This document shows, piece after piece, positions 25,001-31,001 of a stretch of DNA of 43,558 nucleotides. Position 1 is the stretch's first letter; every line of letters starts with the position of its first letter. The position numbers and the translations under genes are program-made. The notes under the pieces are model-generated. The model worked only from the letters and a program-made list of their open reading frames with translations. It did no database searches and was not told the origin of the DNA. The DNA lies in the NCBI GenBank assembly GCA_041685075.1, contig JAWLGN010000007.1, forward strand, positions 1 to 43,558, given 5' to 3'. Source of the stretch: JAMCRM01 sp041685075. GTDB lineage: Bacteria > Acidobacteriota > Terriglobia > Bryobacterales > Bryobacteraceae.

Positions 25001-26491
25001 TCCCGCTTCCAGGGCAGCACCGGCGTTACCTTCCCGGTGGATGAGCAGGAGAGTTCCTTTCAGTACCTGGTGGTGAACCGCGAAACCGGCGAAGCGGAGA
25101 TGCGCTACCACCTGGTGTTTGAAGCCCCGGACGGCGCCCGCTACCTGCTTGAAGGCCGCAAGTACATGGAGCGCACCGGGCGCGGCGGCGCCGCCGCCAT
25201 CCGCGAACTGCTCTACGACTACACCACCCTCTACTGCCGCCTCTACCGGCTGGACGCGGCGGCCGGCCCGCAGGAACTGGGGCTGGCGTACCTGAAGTTC
25301 CGGACCTTCGAGGACTTCGCAGCCGTCGGCAACCTGGCCGGCTTCCTCGGCTCGTTCCGCATCACCGGCACGGCCGACCCCGTTCTGCAACTTCAGGCGC
25401 GGATGCGGTTTCTGGCCTTCACCGGCCAGTTCGTGCAGAGCGAGTTCGACCCGCTTTCGCCCGACATCGGCCGGCTCGATGTGGACGTGGAGGCCGAGGT
25501 GCGGCGCGGCGCCGATACCCCCGATTACTTCAGCACGCGTCCCACCAGCGATTTGCACGCCATCCTGCGGGATACGCCGTCGCTGCCGCTGGAGCGCCTG
25601 CTCAACACTCGTGAAGTAAAGATCGACCTGGCCCGCCGCCGCATCTTCCGCGACATTTTCTGGAAAGGCTCCTTCGCCGCGGATACGCTGCTCGGATGGG
25701 AAGAGCGCCTCCGCAGCCAGGGACAGGAGGGCGCCGCCCGTGCCGCCGCCATCTTCGCCCGCGGCGCTTTCTGGAAACGCTTCGACCGCATCGAGGACGG
25801 CCGCGCCACAGGCCATGTGGTGAACTACGACCTCGAGTTCCTGCCGGGCGACCCGGAAGTGCGCGAGGTGGAGTATCCAGACGACAATCGCCGCTACCTC
25901 CGCAAGGGCGACCGCGTTCTGCTGCTCACCTATCGCAACGAACCCTATCGCATCGTTTACGACGTCATCAAGGTGATCGACGAGAATAATGCCATCGGGG
26001 TGATGCACCTGGGCAACTTCCCGAACGGGCTGGAGTTTTCGGCTTTCGTCATGTCCCGGCACAATTACCCGCTGGAGCGCCTCTCGCTGGAGGACCACGA
26101 ACGGATCTTCGCCATGCCGGAAGTGACCGCGGCGGCGCTCGAGGCGGCGAGCGCATGGGAGGGCAACCTGGTGCCGCTCGAGCACCCGGGAACCAGCCTG
26201 CTCCGCAATATTCCGAGTGCGCCCGTGCGACTCGAAGCCGATGCCGCCGGCGGCTACACCCTGTCGCTCGAAAGCGGCGGCTCGCGGCTGGTCTTCCCGC
26301 AGGCGCAGGTGACGCTGGAAACGCGCCGCATCGACGACAACACGCTGGCGGGCAAGGCCCTGATCACCGCGCCCGATGCTTCGCTGGTGGCTTCGCTGCG
26401 GAACCACGCGGCGCTCGAGGACGGCAAGCTCGTGTTGCGCTACCTGTTGAACCGCGCCGGACGCGCCGTTTCCGAAACCGCCGGTCCGTGA
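22091..26491 (+). CDS. Giant GMC oxidoreductase (cholesterol-oxidase-like) with Fe-S-type Cys motif and duplicated C-terminal module
   Basis: 1466 aa from ATG 22091, which has GGAGG five bases upstream; the open frame extends much further 5' but only as an out-of-frame shadow of the RND gene. FAD site VGSGYGGS (18-25). GSGLGGTSLINAN (89-101) is the second GMC signature. The catalytic pair is expected at H482 (AHPLGGCPMG) and N530 (GVNPFLTI). An insertion carries C188-x2-C191-x2-C194-x3-C198 (CNKCGDCITGC), as in ferredoxins and in some actinobacterial sterol oxidases. After residue 550 come about 900 residues not found in ordinary GMC enzymes: a module at about 603-746 repeated at about 1177-1342, and beta-rich segments between. 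The protein is probably cytoplasmic (no signal). Its 3' end overlaps the convergent OYE gene by 52 bp. Likely substrate: a sterol-like or other hydrophobic alcohol (inference). Confidence 0.88.
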   Translation: MLSIGWENRQSVYQFAIVGSGYGGSIMAARLATALNQPHAVCVLERGKEWLPGDFPDDVPGILRHTRSSANPLGLYEFLAYRDISVIKGSGLGGTSLINANVAIVPDPEVFELAGWPRSIRYEDMKAYYQRAAAVLRARPAEGVTDLLKFQALDRRARQLGGAAEPLNITVNFDIDGINPYGIEQHPCNKCGDCITGCNFHAKNTLAMNYLPMAANAGADIFTQVKVEWIEKRPGDMWRVHGRYYKGPHGSESFKLDARNVVLAAGAINSTEILMRSEMRGLTVSPALGTGFSGNGDFFGLAYNGDFQTDVLGYGNRVPAPGDSGYSGPSIVGVVRYNGGAPPEKRITVEDFSFPSAYVTAAKAVFAGIRGDDTVLGNEAAQQERVRRDFHPGAVYAPDGALNHTMLYLVMGHDDARGTMKFDAPWYEPDGRMAIEWDQVGQQLVFRRMDEELRRHARALGANFISHPVWNVFRTRHLVTAHPLGGCPMGEDPMQGAVDEYGRVFAGDGSIHDGLFVADGAIVPSAVGVNPFLTISALAERIAERKVQEVQGVPYPKKVTVAVAAAALDPLEVIGRTEAELEKLFRRCPSLGIKTLVNQGGVEIDAARLVIRNDAYWKGFFPKGHILNAMSSAIFTGFKKTFSKRGRRYVGITSDTDGRITAHNSIEEIEVSRKTGTLEPGKYVLLKYLDPQWAAFYDILKPISEDLVIGRVYLGQYPNGVRMFTFVMSRKYGFAEMTAADHQALYDAGTVPTKEELDGVWQMDLVSNNNRLGRAAYLAFDLKPDGRLEARYRLMGLLEGLVIPSFAQDHFQLNDFTPFRDEIRKVKDDLFVGRYITGGFSGISSLLNGPDLGVLHAVPGSDAFGVYYTLSRTGEKALPTSPLLAPFLDARLPDGLGMTFDETMTGWYFEGASVEAGKAGDLRIAERIPASGAPDGGAEASFQVRIAVRDINEFIDGLAHEAGMSGSISFSRFQGSTGVTFPVDEQESSFQYLVVNRETGEAEMRYHLVFEAPDGARYLLEGRKYMERTGRGGAAAIRELLYDYTTLYCRLYRLDAAAGPQELGLAYLKFRTFEDFAAVGNLAGFLGSFRITGTADPVLQLQARMRFLAFTGQFVQSEFDPLSPDIGRLDVDVEAEVRRGADTPDYFSTRPTSDLHAILRDTPSLPLERLLNTREVKIDLARRRIFRDIFWKGSFAADTLLGWEERLRSQGQEGAARAAAIFARGAFWKRFDRIEDGRATGHVVNYDLEFLPGDPEVREVEYPDDNRRYLRKGDRVLLLTYRNEPYRIVYDVIKVIDENNAIGVMHLGNFPNGLEFSAFVMSRHNYPLERLSLEDHERIFAMPEVTAAALEAASAWEGNLVPLEHPGTSLLRNIPSAPVRLEADAAGGYTLSLESGGSRLVFPQAQVTLETRRIDDNTLAGKALITAPDASLVASLRNHAALEDGKLVLRYLLNRAGRAVSETAGP

Positions 26492-27801
26492 GCCGCGAAC
26501 GGCGGCGGATCGAAGACCGAGAGGATCTCCCGGAGCATCGCCTCCCGAGAGTCGAAGCGGCTCTCTTCGTAGCAGCCGAGCGGATGCTGGATCACGTTCG
26601 CCAGGCACTTGTTGCAGTAGGTGCAGGGTAGCGGTGCGTGGTCCAGACCGGCGGCGAACATGCGGGGCAGATCGTTGTTGGCCACCAGCGGGCGCGCCAT
26701 CGAGACCGCATCGCAACTGCCGCCCGCTATGGCGTCCCGGATAACCGAAGCGGTCTGGAAACCGCCGGTCGCGATCACAGGGATGCCGACCGCCTGCTTG
26801 ATGGCCCGGCTGTCGTCCAGGTTGATGCCTTCGATCCGCTCGCCGCGCGCTTGCAGCCAGAAGGTCTGGTAGAGCCGCGCGGTCGGCTCCGCCCGCAGCA
26901 GCAGGAAGTTCTTCAGCTCATTAGTGCCGCTGGGGATCAGGGACGGGAAGGTCTTGCGCACCTCCTCCAGCGGCAGGTCGCCCGCAGGGTTCTTGGGGTG
27001 AGGGAAATAGCCTCCGGTGGAGACGTGAATGGCGTCCACGCCGGCCGCTTCCAACCAGCGGGCCACCTGCACGGAGTCCTTGACGGTGTTGCCCTCTTTC
27101 TCGAACGGCAGCAGCGCGTTGCAGTATTCGGTGGCGCTGATCTTCACCTGGAGGTGAAAATCGGCTCCCGCCTCGCGCCGGATAGCCGCCACGATCTCGA
27201 GTAGGAAGCGCGCCCGGTTGGCCAGCGAGCCGCCGTACTCGTCCCGGCGGTCGTTGATCGCCGAGCTGAGGAACTGGGTGATGAGATAGCCGTTGGCGCC
27301 GTGCAGTTCCACTCCGTCCAGCCCCGCTTCGCGCGCGCGGCGGGCGCCGGCGGCGAAGGCTTCCACCGCCTCCCGGATCTCCTTGGTGCTCATCCGCTCG
27401 CACTCGAAGCCGTGCAGGGGATCGGCGCGCGAGGTGGAGCTGAGTCCCGTGGCGAACTCCATGCCGGGGATATCGCGCTGCCTTCCGGCGTGGCTCAATT
27501 GCACGATGTAGCGGCAGGCTTGGTCGTGCACCTGCTTCGCCAGCTCGCGCCAGAACGGGATGAGCTCGTCACGGTCGATCATGGCGTAGTTCGGCATGAT
27601 ACGGCCGCGCACCGACACCGCGGCGAAGGCGGAAAGGATCGCCCCCACGCCGCCGCGCGCGAACTTCAGCTCCCAGTTGATGCGCGCCTGGTTGCCTGAA
27701 CCGTCGTAGTTGTCGAAACGTCCGGAGATGTTGGAACGGAAGATGCGGTTCTTCACCTCTAGGTTGCGGAAGCGGAGCGGCTGAAACAGCAGATCGGCCA
27801 T
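26440..27801 (-). CDS. NADH:flavin oxidoreductase, old yellow enzyme family, with 4Fe-4S-type Cys motif
   Basis: 453 aa with GAGGAGG before the ATG. The FMN-binding TIM barrel is complete: FQPLRFRNLEVKNRIFRS at the start, QLSHAGRQ (about 100-107), ELHGANGYLITQFLS with the substrate-binding His and Asn, the RRDEYGGSLANRARFLLE motif, and PVIATGGF near the phosphate site. After the barrel, CTYCNKCLANVIQHPLGC gives four Cys in the arrangement that ligates a 4Fe-4S cluster in 2,4-dienoyl-CoA reductase-type members. However, the C-terminal FAD/NAD(P) half of those 670-aa enzymes is missing. Electrons must therefore come from a separate donor. It is the last gene of the seven-gene operon and may act in sequence with the convergent GMC oxidase, reducing enones that such an oxidase makes (inference). 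Confidence 0.9.
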   Translation of the reverse strand: MADLLFQPLRFRNLEVKNRIFRSNISGRFDNYDGSGNQARINWELKFARGGVGAILSAFAAVSVRGRIMPNYAMIDRDELIPFWRELAKQVHDQACRYIVQLSHAGRQRDIPGMEFATGLSSTSRADPLHGFECERMSTKEIREAVEAFAAGARRAREAGLDGVELHGANGYLITQFLSSAINDRRDEYGGSLANRARFLLEIVAAIRREAGADFHLQVKISATEYCNALLPFEKEGNTVKDSVQVARWLEAAGVDAIHVSTGGYFPHPKNPAGDLPLEEVRKTFPSLIPSGTNELKNFLLLRAEPTARLYQTFWLQARGERIEGINLDDSRAIKQAVGIPVIATGGFQTASVIRDAIAGGSCDAVSMARPLVANNDLPRMFAAGLDHAPLPCTYCNKCLANVIQHPLGCYEESRFDSREAMLREILSVFDPPPFAAHGPAVSETARPARFNR

Positions 27802-27817
27802 GGTGCCTCCTCGAACG

Positions 27818-28753
27818 TCACGCCAGCCGGTAGGGCGGCTCGAATGGAGCTACCCCGGCATGCCGGCCGGCCATCCAGCGCAGTACATAGACCTGCCGCG
27901 GATCGGTCATCGACCCCGTCAGCCGGTGGTTCAGCACCTCCAGCAGCGCGTGCGCGGCGGGATCCTTGTAGTAGTCGATGTCCAGCTCCACCTTAATGCA
28001 GCGCACGCCGCGGGTCGTTCGCTTATCGTTTTCGTGGAAGGTGATCTGGACGTTGGCTTCCCCGAACTGCACCTGCTTGTAGCTGCGGGTGGCGCCCGGG
28101 TGGAAGATTTCGGCGCCGGGCTGCGGCTCGAAGCGGCCTTCGGCTGCGGCGCGTACCACCTGGTCCACCATCTGCGCATCCGCCCAGGCGAAGAAGCGGT
28201 CCGGCTCCATGGTGTCATCCCAGATCAGTTCTTTGAGGTAGTCGGAAGCGGCGCCCTCCGGCAGGTGAATCGCCTGCATGGCGGTGAAGATGTTGAGGAA
28301 ACACGCCAGGGCCGCGGGGCGGTTCTCCATCAGGTCCGTGTAGCGTTCGCCGGCCGCTTCGGCGCTGGTGGCTCCCGCGCAAAGCAACGGGCCGTAGGCG
28401 GGGTCCTCGCGCAACACCTCCCACAGGGCTTCGCGGAAGTTGAACTCCGGGTCGTTCCGGAGGAGCATCAGGTCGACCGAGGCCGGCATCTCGGGCGTGG
28501 CCTTCACGGGTGTGAATCCCGCCTGCCGGAAGCCCTTGGCCGAGGCGATCAACGTGTAATTGTCGCCGAAGTTGTTGTAAAACGGCAGCCCTTTCAACAC
28601 GACCGCGGATGCGTGGTGATGCGCGCGATGGATCTGCTTCTGAAAACCATCCCGCAGCGTGACCAGCACCCTGGCTTTCGTCTGGAGCGGTTCGCGGCTG
28701 GCGGAATAGAGGTTCACCACGATGGTGCACGTGGGCTTGGTCGCTTTCGGCAT
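27818..28753 (-). CDS. Protein of unknown function between lipase and OYE genes
   Basis: 311 aa; I do not recognise a family. Residues about 5-100 read like a beta-sandwich (CTIVVNLYSASREPLQTKAR, VLKGLPFYNNFGDNYTLIAS), similar in rhythm to carboxypeptidase-regulatory or prealbumin-like domains. The middle (about 105-230) is alpha-helical with the conserved-looking string DLMENRPAALACFLNIFTAM. The C-terminal part is again beta-rich (KQVQFGEANVQITFHEND; IKVELDIDYYKDPAAHALLE). There is no signal peptide or membrane segment. It starts 6 bp after the lipase stop and is followed 16 bp later by the OYE gene, so it belongs to the operon. It may be a substrate-binding or lipase accessory protein; nothing in the sequence proves this. 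Confidence 0.75.
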   Translation of the reverse strand: MPKATKPTCTIVVNLYSASREPLQTKARVLVTLRDGFQKQIHRAHHHASAVVLKGLPFYNNFGDNYTLIASAKGFRQAGFTPVKATPEMPASVDLMLLRNDPEFNFREALWEVLREDPAYGPLLCAGATSAEAAGERYTDLMENRPAALACFLNIFTAMQAIHLPEGAASDYLKELIWDDTMEPDRFFAWADAQMVDQVVRAAAEGRFEPQPGAEIFHPGATRSYKQVQFGEANVQITFHENDKRTTRGVRCIKVELDIDYYKDPAAHALLEVLNHRLTGSMTDPRQVYVLRWMAGRHAGVAPFEPPYRLA

Positions 28754-28759
28754 ACGCTA

Positions 28760-29608
28760 CTATCCGATTCCGGATACACTCTGGGCGATTCCTAAATACA
28801 CGTCTTGAATGGCGGCCTCGTACTCGGCGGGCCCCATTCCCGCCAGCCACTCCCGGACGTCCCACCAGCCCACCTGGTTGAAATGGTCGGCCGGAATGGG
28901 AAACCGGTGCTGCCTGATGGCCTTCCTTGTCCCATCACCGGCCAGCGCCGCGCACCACAACTGGGAGGTCATGGGAACCAGCCCGTCGTTTTCGCCCTCC
29001 CGATCGTGGATGATCTGCCAGGATGGCTGCAAGGGGCCCAGCACGCGGTAACGCTCCTGGCAACTCCCGTAGGCCTGGTAGACCACGGGGTTGGCGGCTT
29101 CGAGCGCCTCGGCGCGCCGGTTGAACGCCCGGCACTCGGATGTGGTCAGGCAGGCAAAACCCTTGAGGTCCAGGACGCTTTCGAGCGCGCGGATCAACTC
29201 ATCGCCGCCATGCTCGATGCCCCAGTCGGCGAAGCTGGTGCCCAGGTGCGGCGTCCCGATGGTCGTCAGGCTGGCGACCTTGGCGTCCATACCCGGGATG
29301 TCTACAATCATGTGCCGCGCGTCCAGCCCGCCCATGCTGTGCCCGATGATGTGCACCTTTCCGTGGCGGTCGCAGATGGCTTCCACCTGTTCGGCCAACT
29401 CGCGCGCCCGCTGCTCGACGTTCGCGGCAAAACTGACGTTCGAGTGGTAGACCACGAATCCCCGTGCCTCGAGGAAGGTCTTGATGTTGCGAAAGTAGTG
29501 CAGGGCGTCGCTGCCGGTGAGGCCGGTAAGCAGGCTCCTCGCTTCGGCCTGATGCCGCAGCACGTCGAAACGCGCGATCCCGTGTGCCAGCACGATGGGG
29601 TAGGGCAT
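28760..29608 (-). CDS. Alpha/beta-hydrolase lipase (triacylglycerol lipase-like), no signal peptide
   Basis: 282 aa. The N-terminal YPIVLAHGIARFD is the oxyanion segment of true lipases. Nucleophile elbow IIGHSMGGLDARHM gives S91; GENDGLVPM gives D208; ADHFNQVGWWD gives H242. This is the classical Ser-Asp-His triad with the order and context of bacterial family I lipases (GHSMGG, DGLVP, DH). Family I lipases are normally secreted, but this one begins directly with the first strand and has no leader, so it should act in the cytoplasm or at the inner membrane face. AAGGAG precedes the start by 12 bases. It lies between the HExxH peptidase and the unknown 311-aa gene, with gaps of 16 and 6 bp. 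It could be a membrane-lipid effector or a steryl/fatty ester hydrolase feeding the GMC oxidase (inference). Confidence 0.9.
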   Translation of the reverse strand: MPYPIVLAHGIARFDVLRHQAEARSLLTGLTGSDALHYFRNIKTFLEARGFVVYHSNVSFAANVEQRARELAEQVEAICDRHGKVHIIGHSMGGLDARHMIVDIPGMDAKVASLTTIGTPHLGTSFADWGIEHGGDELIRALESVLDLKGFACLTTSECRAFNRRAEALEAANPVVYQAYGSCQERYRVLGPLQPSWQIIHDREGENDGLVPMTSQLWCAALAGDGTRKAIRQHRFPIPADHFNQVGWWDVREWLAGMGPAEYEAAIQDVYLGIAQSVSGIG

Positions 29609-29624
29609 GGATGGATAGATCTCC

Positions 29625-30998
29625 TTATGGCAGATGCTTGAAGAGCCGCTCGAACTCCCGCTTTCCGAGCTTCCGGTTCTCCTGGTCGGCCTGCTGTTGT
29701 TGCTGCGCCGTGCGCGTGTGCTCTCCGGAGCGCAGATCGTTGGTCAGCAGGGCGGCCATCTGCTGCTCGAGCCGTTCGGCCGGTGAAATGCCGTTGGCGG
29801 CCGCGTAGTAGGCCTGCGGCTTGCTGCCGTAGGCGATGCGGGCCGCGGCGAGGGTCATCCGGAGATCCCGGTAGTCTTTGAGCTTCCTGCCTTCGAGCGC
29901 GTACTCGGCTTGGGTGCGGGCGCGCTCGTACTGTTCCGCGTCGAAGGTGAGGGCCGAGCGGAGCGAGCCGCCCAGCGCCTCCAGCTTGCCGTCCACAAAA
30001 CGCGCGGCCACCGCCGGCGCATCGTCTTCGGCGAAGCAGGATTGCCCCTCCGGCAGCGGGTATTCCGCATTCCAGGCGGCCAGGATGCGGTCGGCCGGTT
30101 CGTCGAACCCCATCTTCCGGAGAACCCAGACGTTGATGCGGATGCGCAGGTTTTCCGGCGGGTAGGGCTCTATGGCCGGCTGGCGTGCCAGTACCTCCCG
30201 GGGGTCCGCGAGCAGAAAATCGGCCAGCGCGCAGACGAACGCCGGCCCCGCCGCCAGGCAGCCGAAGACGTCCGCGAACACCTCCGAGCGCCATGCCTTC
30301 CAGTACGGGGCGCGCGCCGAGCCGCCGGATTCCGCCAGCGCTTCGTCGATCATGGCATCCAGCGCCGTCTCCAGGTCGAAATCGGCCTCTACGGAATGCC
30401 CCACCTCGTGGCCGATGGCCAGCGCGTCCGGCAGGTGCAGCACCTGGTTCCACGGCGCTCCGATCACCGGGAAGGGCAGCGACGAAGTGGCCCGCCGGAA
30501 ATCGGAACCCGCGATCAACTCTCTGGGCACGGCCTCGGCTTGGAATCCCGCATCGCGCGTGAGGATGAACGGGCTCATCCCGCCATTCAGGTAGACCAGC
30601 GGCGGCTCCTTCAGCACGCGCTCCGGGTTTACCCGCCTGGCTTGCGCATAGACCGGCTGGTAGCACAGCCAGGCGAACTCATCGGCAATTTGCAGGTAAC
30701 GCGCGAAGGCGGCCTCATGGCGCTGCGCCAGCTTGGAGCGGAAGAACTCCCAGATGCGGTGCACGGCCAGCAGCGTCCGGGCCATCTCCCGCGCGGTGGA
30801 GAGGCTGTTGTCCTCCTTCAGGATCTCCCGCACGGCATCTTGAAAGCCTTCCAGCCGGCCGATGGCGGCGCGCACTTGAGTATGATGTTTCGGGAAGGCG
30901 GCGCCGGCCGTGGTGGCGTCCAGCCAGCGCTGAAACTCGCCGCTGAGCGCCTCCATTTTGCGCGCAACCTCGGCCTGCTTGCGTTCCAGGTAGCCCAT
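29625..30998 (-). CDS. Putative zinc metallopeptidase (HExxH)
   Basis: 457 aa. The zinc motif AIGHEVGHSVE puts H197, E198 and H201 in a gluzincin-like helix; SEVFADVFG about 38 residues later gives E239, a suitable third ligand as in E-x-x-x-D peptidases. The first 100 residues are helical (REMARTLLAVHRIWEFFRSK). The C-terminal 60 residues are Gln-rich and charged (AQQQQQADQENRKLGKRE). No signal or membrane segment is visible, so the protein is cytoplasmic. I cannot place it in a named peptidase family. It starts 3 bp after the STAND gene stop and has no strong ribosome site of its own, suggesting translational coupling. It may be the proteolytic output, or a regulator, of the STAND/CHAT pair. 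Confidence 0.8.
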   Translation of the reverse strand: MGYLERKQAEVARKMEALSGEFQRWLDATTAGAAFPKHHTQVRAAIGRLEGFQDAVREILKEDNSLSTAREMARTLLAVHRIWEFFRSKLAQRHEAAFARYLQIADEFAWLCYQPVYAQARRVNPERVLKEPPLVYLNGGMSPFILTRDAGFQAEAVPRELIAGSDFRRATSSLPFPVIGAPWNQVLHLPDALAIGHEVGHSVEADFDLETALDAMIDEALAESGGSARAPYWKAWRSEVFADVFGCLAAGPAFVCALADFLLADPREVLARQPAIEPYPPENLRIRINVWVLRKMGFDEPADRILAAWNAEYPLPEGQSCFAEDDAPAVAARFVDGKLEALGGSLRSALTFDAEQYERARTQAEYALEGRKLKDYRDLRMTLAAARIAYGSKPQAYYAAANGISPAERLEQQMAALLTNDLRSGEHTRTAQQQQQADQENRKLGKREFERLFKHLP

Positions 30999-31001
30999 AC
31001 G

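Noticed and set aside
18567..26716. Very long antisense open frames opposite the RND pump and GMC genes
   Set aside because: High GC with G/C at third codon positions suppresses stops in the shadow frame. The translations are Arg/Gly/His/Ala-rich without family motifs, while the sense strand encodes well-conserved proteins.
27818..28753. Gasdermin-like pore protein in the CHAT/STAND operon
   Set aside because: Gasdermins often accompany CHAT proteases, so I looked for one. The 311-aa protein has no hydrophobic C-terminal release segment or palmitoylation-type N-terminus.
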